From Alkaliphilus oremlandii OhILAs (GTDB lineage Bacteria > Bacillota > Clostridia > Peptostreptococcales > Natronincolaceae), in the NCBI RefSeq assembly GCF_000018325.1, contig NC_009922.1:1364001-1428000 (forward strand): a stretch of DNA of 64,000 bases, read 5' to 3'. Made by a program: the position numbers and the translations under genes. Numbering within the stretch: the stretch's first letter is position 1; each line of letters starts with the position of its first letter. Under the pieces are notes generated by a model that was given only the letters and a program-made list of their open reading frames with translations, ran no database searches and was not told where the DNA came from. Of the stretch, positions 1 through 8,579 are shown piece by piece.

Positions 1-2
1 TT

Positions 3-422
3 TATAATATTAGAGAAACAGAAGAATTCGTTAATCAAATTATTCTAGGCTCTCAATTTTCAAAAAGTTATATCATAGTTGAAAAAGAATCTAATAAAGC
101 AATAGGGATTACTTCATTAATCAATATTGATTATAAAAATCGTAATGCTGAATGTATTATTGATATTGGAGATAAAGAGACATGGGGTAAGGGATATGGA
201 ACAGAGGCAATGAAATTAATTCTTGATTTTGGATTTTTAGAGATGAACTTACATAGAATATTTCTAAGAGTTTTTTCCTTTAATAGCAGGGCTATAAAGC
301 TATACGAAAAACTAGGTTTCCAACAGGAAGGGAGATCAAGAGAAAGTTTTTTCAGGGAAGGAAAGTGGCATGATATAATTCATATGTCAATTCTTCAAAA
401 GGAATACTTTAATAGAAATTAG
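3..422 (+). CDS. GNAT family N-acetyltransferase (5' truncated by window edge)
   Basis: The reading frame is open from base 3, so the true start lies upstream of the window. The protein would transfer an acetyl group from acetyl-CoA to an amine or an N-terminus and resembles the RimJ/RimL/SpeG group. The acetyl-CoA loop motif is visible as WGKGYGTEAM, followed by the conserved NSRAIKLYEKLGF segment and the EGRSRESFF stretch typical of this subgroup. The substrate cannot be inferred. The gene ends with TAG at 420-422 and a terminator-like hairpin follows at about 562. The family call is firm; the function within the family is open. Confidence 0.85.
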   Translation, partial: YNIRETEEFVNQIILGSQFSKSYIIVEKESNKAIGITSLINIDYKNRNAECIIDIGDKETWGKGYGTEAMKLILDFGFLEMNLHRIFLRVFSFNSRAIKLYEKLGFQQEGRSRESFFREGKWHDIIHMSILQKEYFNRN

Positions 423-561
423 GATATTAGATTTAGGAGTACAATATACCAGTAGCGCTTTCGAAAGCTACTTATAATCAAAGGAATGGTTCATTCCTTT
501 AGTAGAAAAGGAAACACATAATGCACCAATAAAACCATTCCATTCGTCATTAAAAAATAAA

Positions 562-612
562 CAGGGTGTGCTGCAATTCAGGCGAAAGCTTGGCGGCACA
601 CTCTGTTTTGTA
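562..612 (+). terminator. Terminator-like hairpin after the GNAT gene
   Basis: CAGGGTGTGC at 562-571 pairs with GCACACTCTG at 596-605 with one G-T wobble and is followed by TTTTGT. The 24-base loop is large, so this is a plausible rather than strong intrinsic terminator. Confidence 0.5.
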
Positions 613-975
613 TTCTAAACATTGCGGTTATGATTGTGGAACGAACAAAAGGAGTAAATAATCTAAGAGATAATTTTAAAATTCAAAATGATGTAGTTAA
701 GTAGATCATTTTGAAACAATAAAGGATATTGAAAAGAAAATTAGTATGGAACTAAAAAATAGCCAAAGTAAGTTTAGATTTATATCAAATCCAATTTTTC
801 AGCCAACTGGAAGTGCTTTGATTGCTCCAATGATATATCGGTACCGGTGCATTTAATGACTTTTCTTTCAAAAATAACAATGAGAGAAAGATGTATTAAG
901 CTTAGGAAGGAGAATGTTTTGGTAACCTACATCAGCTTTTCTTTTGTATAGATCTCTTCTCTTAATCTACTGGCA
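613..975. other. Non-coding stretch with a possible gene remnant
   Basis: No convincing gene is present. A short frame from the ATG at about 747 reads MELKNSQSKFRF and continues for about 36 codons to a TAA near 856. It has no ribosome site and no recognisable domain, so it is probably decayed coding DNA. The right part is the 3' flank of the minus-strand gene that ends at 976. Confidence 0.4.
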
Positions 976-1617
976 TTATCTTTTGCAAACAATAGGTTCT
1001 TCCCACCAGCCAAAGGCGATTCTTCCTCCAGCTGAAATATCAGGTGTCTCAGGATTAGATAAGAAAACTAGAAAAGAGCCACCTGGAGGGAAGATAAATT
1101 TGCCTTGCTCATCATCAACTAATGTGGTTTCGGGTTGACCACGACGCACAAAGGCTTTCACTCCTTCAGTTGGTTCACCAGTTACCGTAGAGGCATACTG
1201 AAGTCTAACTTTCGGTGTCGGTATTGGACAAAAAGCAAGGTTGGCAGGGGTTACTAACTGGGAATCCTGCGGTGTTCCTGGTGGAACTGCATTAAACCAT
1301 ATTTGAGCTCTGAAGGGACTTTCTGATATGTCTGCAACTGTCCAAACGGTTACATGCAAATTCACACCAGAATTAGGTGGGTTATAAAGTCTTGCCCATG
1401 CACTAGTTCCTTTTCCAAAGGTAAGATTATCGGCATAACCAACAAAGTACTTTCCCTCTAAAGATTTTGCTAAGTTTATTGGTACTGATACGGTATATTC
1501 CATAGAGGATGAATATATTGAGGGATTTGGAAATCTACAGGGATTATAGTATCTACACCCGCAATGATTATTTTGATGCGCTGTAAAGTTTGAGAAACAA
1601 TAATTTTCCATATACAT
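976..1617 (-). CDS. Hypothetical Cys-rich-N-terminus protein, possible spore-coat-type (DUF6143-like)
   Basis: This 213-residue protein starts at ATG 1617 with a good AAAGGAGT site. The first 35 residues are rich in Cys, His, Asn, Tyr and Pro (HQNNHCGCRYYNPCRF). The rest is a soluble beta-rich domain that ends in FGWWEEPIVCKR. There is no signal peptide and no membrane segment. The composition resembles small outer-spore or coat-associated proteins of Firmicutes, and I suspect the DUF6143 family from memory. The gene stands alone between non-coding stretches, and its function is unknown. Confidence 0.6.
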   Translation of the reverse strand: MYMENYCFSNFTAHQNNHCGCRYYNPCRFPNPSIYSSSMEYTVSVPINLAKSLEGKYFVGYADNLTFGKGTSAWARLYNPPNSGVNLHVTVWTVADISESPFRAQIWFNAVPPGTPQDSQLVTPANLAFCPIPTPKVRLQYASTVTGEPTEGVKAFVRRGQPETTLVDDEQGKFIFPPGGSFLVFLSNPETPDISAGGRIAFGWWEEPIVCKR

Positions 1618-2075
1618 CAGACTCCTTTATTTTTAGTCGATACATTATATGCGCACTAATCAATAAGAGTATCATATAAATGATCCTAAATAATGGTGGT
1701 AATATACAGGTATTGAAGATATAGGGACAGCTCGCTTAAATTTAAAACGTAAAGTTTTTTTAGTCCATGATTTTATGCCATAAGGGCCCCACTATAAAGC
1801 GGTGAAATCCTGCATGGGATCACATGAGATGTTCTATAAGGTGCTGCTAAGGTTGAGGTTTCGACATGATTTTATGCAGAAAGAAGAGGTGTTTTAAGTA
1901 ATAATTTCTAAGAAAGAATATATAACAGACTTATAAAATACTAAGGTATGCCTCGTTAGGGGCATACCTTATTTATATGATAACTCATAGCAAAGAAAAA
2001 GGCTATTAATTTAATTGTGTATCCTTTATAATTTCTATTGTCGCGGCAAGTTAAAATTTTGAGAGGAGAATAATT
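1618..2075. other. Intergenic region with terminator and short direct repeat
   Basis: No gene was found. The motif CATGATTTTATGC occurs twice, near 1766 and 1865, which may be a trace of degraded duplicated DNA. A clear terminator hairpin sits at 1943-1970. The bases just before 2076 hold the ribosome site AGAGGAGA of the following truncated gene. Confidence 0.4.
1943..1975 (+). terminator. Intrinsic terminator hairpin
   Basis: AAGGTATGCC at 1943-1952 pairs perfectly with GGCATACCTT at 1961-1970 and an AT-rich tail follows. No intact gene precedes it on the plus strand, so it may be left over from a lost gene. Confidence 0.6.
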
Positions 2076-2279
2076 ATGACTAAGACGAAGATCGCAAATA
2101 TTCCATTTGGTCCATATATTACAGTTTTAGCAGGGGCAAATGTTAAAGGAAAACCCAACTATACAACTATTGGAGCATATAACCATAGTGACAGCGTAAG
2201 AGGCGCTATATTTGGAATATATGGGTTAACCATGGTAGTAATGGTTGTAAATAATATGAGCGGTGGAAGCACTGGATGA
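2076..2279 (+). pseudogene. Truncated flavin reductase / flavoredoxin-like fragment
   Basis: This 67-codon frame has a good ribosome site (GAGAGGAG). Residues 1-36 resemble the N-terminus of FMN-binding flavin-reductase-like proteins, with the pattern ITVLAGANVKGKPNYTTIGAY. Intact members are roughly 180-200 residues long. Here the similarity stops near residue 37 and the frame ends after an unrelated-looking tail, so most of the FMN-binding barrel is missing. I read it as a decayed gene. The family assignment comes from pattern memory and the truncation from the sequence. Confidence 0.6.
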
Positions 2280-2360
2280 GCATAGCTTCGTAGTATCGCC
2301 CCTTTGGAGAAAATCGTGTTTGGTCATTGTTGGTTTTTATAACTTATATTATTTCGTTAT

Positions 2361-2948
2361 TTAGAATTTACGCTGAAGTTCAACTAGATTCATAGGGGAG
2401 GAAGCCATTTTATAAATGATTTCGGACATTTCTTTTGCAGATTTATTTAAACCACTCTTAAACCAATGCTGTATTAAGCCTATGCTCCCACTTACAACGA
2501 ATACAAAATAATCTTCTAGAAAATTCATATTTGTATATGCTGTAGTTGAGGGAGATATCATACATTGCTGATAAATCAGAGAGATTAACTCTTTCTGAAA
2601 ATTAATATTGCCTTTTTCACTCATTAAAATTTGAAGATGGTTTCTATTTTCTACAAAGTGTTGGAAGATTCCTTCAAGAATTTCCATTGATTCGTATTGA
2701 TCTGCTTTATCAATAAGATTAGTCAGGGATTCTTTTACCCAAGAAAAGGTTTCGTCCTCGATTTTCTGAAGAAGGTCATACTGATCGGCATAATGGGCAT
2801 AAAAGGTTGTACGATTAATATCCGCATTTTCGCATAGTTCCTTGATGGTTATCTTTGCAATTGGTTTTTTCTCCATTAATTCAAGCAGGCTGTTTTGTAA
2901 AGCCATTCGAGTATAACGTGTTTTTCTACTTTCTTTTATTTTCCTCAT
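2361..2948 (-). CDS. TetR/AcrR family transcriptional regulator
   Basis: The best start is ATG 2948, with GGAG 10 bases upstream, giving 195 residues. The upstream ATG at 2957 overlaps the ribosome site too closely. The N-terminal helix-turn-helix is typical (KITIKELCENADINRTTFYAHY), and the C-terminal half resembles the TetR_C_8 ligand domain found in Firmicutes. It is divergent from the ABC efflux operon that starts at 3319 and probably represses it until a toxic ligand binds. A dyad at 3001-3026 and a promoter at 3056-3084 lie between the two genes. Confidence 0.88.
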   Translation of the reverse strand: MRKIKESRKTRYTRMALQNSLLELMEKKPIAKITIKELCENADINRTTFYAHYADQYDLLQKIEDETFSWVKESLTNLIDKADQYESMEILEGIFQHFVENRNHLQILMSEKGNINFQKELISLIYQQCMISPSTTAYTNMNFLEDYFVFVVSGSIGLIQHWFKSGLNKSAKEMSEIIYKMASSPMNLVELQRKF

Positions 2949-3000
2949 CAGGTACATTCTCCTTTCAAACAAAACAACCGTAAAAGATTTTGTTTTAAAG

Positions 3001-3026
3001 ACAACATTTATCCAGCAAATTGTTGT
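3001..3026. promoter_or_regulatory. Candidate TetR operator dyad
   Basis: ACAACA at 3001-3006 and TGTTGT at 3021-3026 form an inverted repeat in the divergent region between the TetR gene and the ABC operon. Position and symmetry fit a TetR-type site. The half-sites are short, so this is tentative. Confidence 0.35.
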
Positions 3027-3055
3027 AAACATTACACTTTATAAACATCCGATGG

Positions 3056-3084
3056 TTGCAAAACATACACAATGTCACTATAAT
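3056..3084 (+). promoter_or_regulatory. Sigma-A-type promoter for the ABC efflux operon
   Basis: TTGCAA at 3056-3061 and TATAAT at 3079-3084 are separated by 17 bases. The promoter lies about 230 bases upstream of the first ABC gene, which leaves a long leader, and close to the candidate TetR operator. Confidence 0.6.
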
Positions 3085-3318
3085 AAATTTGTGGTGAAAT
3101 GTCAAGAAAATGGATAGGATCTATATAAACCATGACAAGTATCAAATTGCCTTAAAGTTCTATTGATAAGATATATTTCGTCAAAGTAAATCATATAGGC
3201 AAGGCACCTAAAGATAGAATTATCAATTATTGAAATTATGTAGGGGTGGAGTAAAAGTTAAAGTGTAAAAAATTACTCAAATATTTTAAAACCGGTTGTC
3301 TAGTAAAGGAGGTTCCTT

Positions 3319-4020
3319 ATGGACTTTATCACATTTGAAAACGTGGAAAGAAAATATCATGTTGGCGATGTCACCATTAAGGCAGTAGATGGTATTAGCT
3401 TTGGACTGAAGCGAGGTACTTTCAACGTAGTGCTTGGGCAGAGTGGAGCAGGGAAAACTACAGTACTCAACCTATTGGGTGGTATGGACTTGCCAACCTC
3501 TGGGCGGATTGTTGTCAATGGACACGAGATCTCTGGTATGTCAGAAAGAGAACTCACCGATTATCGTCGAACACAAATCGGTTTTGTATTCCAATTTTAT
3601 AATCTTGTACCAAATCTAACAGCATTGGAGAATGTGCAACTTGCTGAGGAAATTTGCGCTGATCCACTGGATGCAAAAGAAATACTTAAACGCGTCGGAT
3701 TAGAAAAGAGAATGAACAATTTTCCTAGCCAAATGTCCGGTGGGGAACAGCAGCGTGTTTCCATAGCAAGGGCACTGGCCAAGAATCCACAGATTATATT
3801 GTGTGATGAGCCGACGGGTGCATTGGACTCGGAAACAGGAAGAAAGGTATTACGCCTCATACGAGATGTAGGGAGAGATCTAGGAAAAACGGTAATTATA
3901 GTGACACACAACGCACCGATCGCGGAAATGGCCCAAACGGTGCTGCATATGAGGGATGGTAAAATCGCCGCAATGAAGTTTAATGAGCACCCTAAAGATG
4001 TGGAGGAAATTGCATGGTAA
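3319..4020 (+). CDS. ABC transporter ATP-binding protein (MacB/LolD type)
   Basis: This 233-residue cytoplasmic ATPase powers the adjacent FtsX-type permease. It has Walker A GQSGAGKT at residues 40-47, signature MSGGEQQ at 139-145, Walker B IILCDEPTGALD from 159 and a switch histidine in IVTHN near 198. The ribosome site AAAGGAGG precedes ATG 3319. The stop codon overlaps the start of the permease gene (ATGGTAA), a sign of translational coupling. Such systems usually export peptides or antibiotics, or act mechanically on envelope proteins. The substrate here is unknown. Confidence 0.93.
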   Translation: MDFITFENVERKYHVGDVTIKAVDGISFGLKRGTFNVVLGQSGAGKTTVLNLLGGMDLPTSGRIVVNGHEISGMSERELTDYRRTQIGFVFQFYNLVPNLTALENVQLAEEICADPLDAKEILKRVGLEKRMNNFPSQMSGGEQQRVSIARALAKNPQIILCDEPTGALDSETGRKVLRLIRDVGRDLGKTVIIVTHNAPIAEMAQTVLHMRDGKIAAMKFNEHPKDVEEIAW

Positions 4021-6329
4021 AGGGGGCGCTATTCAAAAAATTACTAAGAGACATGAAAAAATCGAAAGCACAGTTTGTTTCTATATTTCTTATGGCAACT
4101 TTGGCCATATCCATCATGACAGGCCTCGATAGCGTTTGGTTTACTGTTCATAACAATGCAAATGCCATGTATCAGTCAACTAATCTCTCTGATCTTTGGG
4201 TGACTGTGATGAATCCCTCAGAACAGCAACTTTGGGCCATACAACGAATCGATGGGGTTACACATGTTGAAAAACGTTTTATAACCGATGCTGATACAAA
4301 TTTACCTGGGAAACCCACGCTGCGTATCTACGCTCTAGATGAGCACAGTACCTTGGACCAGCCTGAACTTCAGGAGGGGAAATTTAGTAAAAGTGGTAGA
4401 GGTGTCGTACTGGATAGCTCATTTGCAAAAGTACATAACTTGAAAATTGGCGACCCTATTTCTATTAAATTGAACAATGTATGGATTCGTCTGCCAATAG
4501 AAGGGTTCGCCCTAAATAGTGAGCAGGTCTATGCTGTGAAGAATACGGCGTCCATCTTTCCAGACCCATCAACCTACGGTTTTGTAATGATTCATACCAG
4601 TGTATTGGAAAGAGCATACGGCCAGAAAATATACAATCAGATTGGTGTCAAAACAAAGCCGGAAGCCAATCTTGTGTATGTAGCACAAAAGGTGGACCAT
4701 ATTATTGGGCGTAAATTGATTGGTATTACATTGCAGAAGGATAGTGTTAGTGTAAATAGTGTGAATGGTCGTATACAGCAGTTTAGAACACTTTCCTTGG
4801 TATTTCCGCTATTATTTTTCCTTGTAACAGCACTGATTACGCAAAGTACAATGGTACGTCTAATTGAAAGTCAACGCATGCAAATTGGGATATTAAAAGC
4901 GCTGGGTTATAGTAAACGGAGTATTCTATGGCATTATACTTCTTACGGCATCATGCTTGGCGTGATGGGATCGGTATTTGGTCTTTTGATTGGTACGAAT
5001 CTGTTTGGCCGTATTTTAGTCCCCCAACTAAGGTTAACTCTTAGTAGCTTTAGACTCCATATTAATTTCTGGAATTTCCTATTGGCATCATTTCTGATTC
5101 TTATTTGTACAGGAGGTGTTTCATTCCATGCTTGCTGGAAGCTTCAAGGGGATACTCCTGCCGTTCTCCTTCGAGAGAAGAATCCTGAAAAAGGAAAGCA
5201 TATTTTCATGGAATTTATCCCATCTCTCTGGGGAAGGCTGAAGTTTAGCAGCAAGCTTATTGCTCGGAATACCATGAAAAACAAGGTACGCCTTATTATG
5301 AGCGTTATTGGTGTCATGGGGTGTGTCGGTGTAATTCTTGCTGCTCTAACTCTTAGAACTACGTTGGTGGGAATTACAGATCAGTTGTACGGCAATACGT
5401 TCACTTACGATCAGAAGATACTCCTAGATCCTGTTAAGGTTAATTCCTACTATCTCAACAACTTAGAACTTAATGGTGTCACACAGCAAATCCAGGAATC
5501 TGCTATTGAGATGGTTCTTCCCAGCGGTGAGCATAAAATGGAGCCAATCACAATTACGACCCAAGACAGTCCGCTGATTCATATGAAAGACCCTGATGGT
5601 GTTCCTATTTCTTTGCCTGATAACGGGATTCTAATGACTCGAAAGCTGTGCAAAACACTAGGAGTGAAGCAAGGGGATAGTATCCAAATCAAGCGTACAG
5701 ATAAAGGCTATGTATCTGTACCGATTCTTGAAGTTGCATACATGGCTTCGAATCAAGGAATTTATATGACAGATGTATTCTGGAAATCCTTAGGTGAAAC
5801 ATTTTCACCGACAGCCCTACTCATCCAATGGAATGGCACTCCGAATCAAAGGTTTCTAGAAAGTGATGTGGTAGTGGATTCAGCTACACGCGAAAGCCAA
5901 CAATTAGGTTTAGCATCCAGTATGCAGGTAATAAACTTTGCCGTAGTGGCACTGATCATTATGGGTGCATCGTTGGCCTTTGTAGTACTGTATAATACGA
6001 GTATTCTTAATTTTGTAGAGCGTATAAGAGACCTAGCGACTCTGCGGGTTTTAGGCTTCCACCATGAGGAAATTTGGAATTTGGTGCTGATTGAAAATTA
6101 CTTTGCTGTGCTTTTAGGGGTGATACTTGGTATCCCAGTAGGACGTTTCATTTCTTGGATCATTGCCAGCAGTCTGGATGAGGGAATGGATCTGATGGGC
6201 AATGTTATATTGCCAGATGTGCTCATTACAGGAGTAACTACTTTAGGTTTTGCCTGGTTAATTAACCATGTTGTAGCCCAAAAGATGAAACAAATTGATA
6301 TGCTGGAAGCACTGAAAAGTGTTGAATAA
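4014..6329 (+). CDS. FtsX-like ABC transporter permease
   Basis: This 771-residue membrane protein is built from two repeats. Each repeat has an extracytoplasmic domain and an FtsX-type helix bundle. An N-terminal membrane helix lies near residues 18-40, bundles near 255-390 and 620-765, and a central helix near 430-450 starts the second half. It overlaps the ATPase gene by 7 bases and is followed after 21 bases by the adaptor gene. It therefore forms the transmembrane part of a tripartite-like efflux operon under the divergent TetR regulator. Confidence 0.9.
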   Translation: MVKGALFKKLLRDMKKSKAQFVSIFLMATLAISIMTGLDSVWFTVHNNANAMYQSTNLSDLWVTVMNPSEQQLWAIQRIDGVTHVEKRFITDADTNLPGKPTLRIYALDEHSTLDQPELQEGKFSKSGRGVVLDSSFAKVHNLKIGDPISIKLNNVWIRLPIEGFALNSEQVYAVKNTASIFPDPSTYGFVMIHTSVLERAYGQKIYNQIGVKTKPEANLVYVAQKVDHIIGRKLIGITLQKDSVSVNSVNGRIQQFRTLSLVFPLLFFLVTALITQSTMVRLIESQRMQIGILKALGYSKRSILWHYTSYGIMLGVMGSVFGLLIGTNLFGRILVPQLRLTLSSFRLHINFWNFLLASFLILICTGGVSFHACWKLQGDTPAVLLREKNPEKGKHIFMEFIPSLWGRLKFSSKLIARNTMKNKVRLIMSVIGVMGCVGVILAALTLRTTLVGITDQLYGNTFTYDQKILLDPVKVNSYYLNNLELNGVTQQIQESAIEMVLPSGEHKMEPITITTQDSPLIHMKDPDGVPISLPDNGILMTRKLCKTLGVKQGDSIQIKRTDKGYVSVPILEVAYMASNQGIYMTDVFWKSLGETFSPTALLIQWNGTPNQRFLESDVVVDSATRESQQLGLASSMQVINFAVVALIIMGASLAFVVLYNTSILNFVERIRDLATLRVLGFHHEEIWNLVLIENYFAVLLGVILGIPVGRFISWIIASSLDEGMDLMGNVILPDVLITGVTTLGFAWLINHVVAQKMKQIDMLEALKSVE

Positions 6330-6350
6330 TAATAGATGGAGGAGTGCTTT

Positions 6351-7544
6351 ATGAAGGGTTGGGTTTTATCTCATAAAAGAATAGTGATAATAGGAATAAG
6401 TTTACTTGTTTTGCTTGCAACAACGCTTGGTATTTTATTTTACCCAAAAAATAAAAATGTTGTTCCACATACAGAATATTCTGTATCCGATAAGGAACAA
6501 AGTACAGAGATTGTAGCATGGGGAGAGGTAAAATATGCCCGAATGAAAGAAATCAACGTAGATTTTCCTTCTACAGTGACCCAAGTAATGGTGCAAGAAG
6601 GAGATCAAGTTACCTTACGTCAGCCACTAGTGCTGCTGGATCTTTCTGAATATAATGGGAATGTCAAAAAATTAGAGCATCAACTATCTGCAAATCAGTC
6701 AGCGCTGCTGATAGCAGAGCAAGATATTTCGGCTCTACAGGCGGATATTGAACAGACACAGGGTCAGATTGCTCGCAAATTTAAAGAGTACGATAGCAAC
6801 ACCAATGCAGAGATGGTTTTACTCCAGAATTCCTTGAATCTTGCTTACGATGAACTGGTGTCTGCAAAAGAAGATTTGCAGAATTATCAAACCCTATACG
6901 AAGCTGGAGCAGTCTCAAAGGCGATGGTTGACCAGTATAAAACTATGGTGGATGGGCGTCAAAAAGCTGTGGAAGATATTGAAACGAACCTTCAAAAAAC
7001 AAAAAGTGCTCTAAAGGAGGAGTTGGATAAACTCAATGTTTTGCTCAAATCTAAGCAGGAGCAACTTTCTCAACAGCAGCGTGGAAACACAGTAAATGTA
7101 ACAAAGCAGCAAGGTAGTATTTCCTCTGCACAGGTTGATCTAGATGCTATGAGAGTGAAAACTGAAAAGGAATATCTTCAAGGAAACCAAATTGTCTCTG
7201 ACATAAAAAATGGCATTGTACAGAATATTGCAGTTCATGAGGGGAGCCACCTGGGTGTGCAGGGTTCAGCGACTAGAGTCTTGCAGATTATAGATGCGGA
7301 CTCTATCATGATCAGTGCAGAAGTGGACGAAGAGTTTATTAGAAATGTGCACGTAGGAGAAGTTGTGGAAATTGTACCGACTTCTGTTCCAGATAGCTCG
7401 CTCACAGGCACCGTTGTACAGATTCCTGCCATGGCAGTAGAAAAGAATGGTAGACGCATCATTTATGTGCTTATCAAACCCAACGACCCCGATCATCTGT
7501 TAAAGCCAGGCTATACTGCAGATGTATATTTCAGTAATCATTAG
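6351..7544 (+). CDS. HlyD/MacA-type membrane-fusion (adaptor) protein
   Basis: Translation probably starts at ATG 6351, preceded by GGAGGAG, giving 397 residues. One N-terminal membrane anchor (residues about 8-30) is followed by a lipoyl-like half-motif, a long coiled coil around residues 100-260 rich in Glu, Gln and Lys, and a beta-barrel region that ends in LKPGYTADVYFS. In Gram-positives such adaptors work with MacB-like ABC pairs, as in the YknXYZ system. It is the last gene of the operon and the bidirectional terminator at 7693 follows. Confidence 0.88.
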   Translation: MKGWVLSHKRIVIIGISLLVLLATTLGILFYPKNKNVVPHTEYSVSDKEQSTEIVAWGEVKYARMKEINVDFPSTVTQVMVQEGDQVTLRQPLVLLDLSEYNGNVKKLEHQLSANQSALLIAEQDISALQADIEQTQGQIARKFKEYDSNTNAEMVLLQNSLNLAYDELVSAKEDLQNYQTLYEAGAVSKAMVDQYKTMVDGRQKAVEDIETNLQKTKSALKEELDKLNVLLKSKQEQLSQQQRGNTVNVTKQQGSISSAQVDLDAMRVKTEKEYLQGNQIVSDIKNGIVQNIAVHEGSHLGVQGSATRVLQIIDADSIMISAEVDEEFIRNVHVGEVVEIVPTSVPDSSLTGTVVQIPAMAVEKNGRRIIYVLIKPNDPDHLLKPGYTADVYFSNH

Positions 7545-7692
7545 CAATTACCAATCAATGAAAAAACAACGGAGTGTGTTTGAAAACTAAATGCTGGGCA
7601 CTATCCAAGTCTTAGTAAAAATTAAATAAAAATAATTTGGAAAATAGAAATATGTGATAGGCAATGGCTTGAAATAAGAAGTTCCCTCTCAA

Positions 7693-7740
7693 CATTAAAA
7701 ACAGGTCCAACGTCTAAAGGCGGTGGACCTGTTTTTAATG
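7693..7740. terminator. Strong bidirectional terminator
   Basis: CATTAAAAACAGGTCCA at 7693-7709 and TGGACCTGTTTTTAATG at 7724-7740 are perfect complements. The stem has T-runs on both strands. It closes the ABC operon and could also stop transcription of the minus-strand PadR gene. Confidence 0.85.
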
Positions 7741-7923
7741 TAATATTTTGGATTACGAGAAGTCTACTAAATTAAATGATAAAAACGCTTAGACATGCAG
7801 CCAATGGATTTATGGTTCGGTAAATCATTTAACCCCAGAAACAACATAGAGCACTGCCTAAATAGATCAAAAAAAGTTAAACTTTGTGTGCGTAGATCAT
7901 TGACTTAAGTCTATCTTTTCACC

Positions 7924-8232
7924 CTAATCTTTAATTTCTTTAAAAAGTTCATAAGCTTTATTTCTAGCTTCTTCTAAAACTTCACTTCCTAGATTTGTGA
8001 TCTTATAGTATTTTCTGATCTTCCCGTCCACGTTTCTTTCTTCTTTTTCTAAAAGTTTATTTGATTCCATGTTGTGAAGAAGAGGGTACAGTGTTCCGGG
8101 GCTCATATCGTACCCATGTTCACTAAGTTCCTCAATCATCCAAACACCGTAGAAAGGTTCTTTCTTTGCATGATGAAGAATATGAATTTGTATAAAGCCT
8201 AGAAAAAGTTTTCTTAAAATTTGCTCTTGCAC
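7924..8232 (-). CDS. PadR family transcriptional regulator
   Basis: This 102-residue winged-helix protein has the PadR hallmarks: the FYGVWMIEEL helix, MSPGTLYPLLHNMESNKLL as recognition helix and wing entry, and KIRKYYKIT as the wing hairpin. It is transcribed away from the chromate transporter gene at 8580. A PadR-type regulator (ChrI) next to chrA is known from chromate-inducible operons of Bacillus, so control of the transporter is a reasonable inference. The start at ATG 8232 has a GAGGTG ribosome site. Confidence 0.88.
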   Translation of the reverse strand: MQEQILRKLFLGFIQIHILHHAKKEPFYGVWMIEELSEHGYDMSPGTLYPLLHNMESNKLLEKEERNVDGKIRKYYKITNLGSEVLEEARNKAYELFKEIKD

Positions 8233-8254
8233 TTAGAATCACCTCTAATATATA

Positions 8255-8301
8255 ATGGTATTATCTAAAGTCGATATCGAAATATGATATTAATATACCA
8301 T
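8255..8301. promoter_or_regulatory. Candidate PadR operator dyad
   Basis: ATGGTAT at 8255-8261 and ATACCAT at 8295-8301 are perfect inverted copies flanking an AT-rich stretch just upstream of the PadR gene. The wide spacing (33 bases) could accommodate two dimers. Only position and symmetry support it. Confidence 0.35.
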
Positions 8302-8579
8302 CTAATCTTTTTCATTTCAAGTAAATATTTCTATTTATGAAGTACCAATACTCTTTACAAATTGAATTTAAGTCAACAATAGTAAAGAAATCAATAGAAA
8401 TACAAAAGGCGTAAAAGACGTAAAAAAACCAAAAAACTATGGAAAAGTTTAATCAAGTAATAGGGAAGTAAAAGTATTTTAAAACGAGGAAGATTACTTT
8501 AAAACAGTAGCAAAAGAAAAGAGGTGAGTTTTAGTGCGAGTTTGGTACTTATAATACCCTTTCTCACTAAAAATAAATA

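Noticed and set aside
944..1138. Plus-strand frame opposite the Cys-rich protein
   Set aside because: It is antisense to a minus-strand gene with a strong ribosome site and has no ribosome site of its own.
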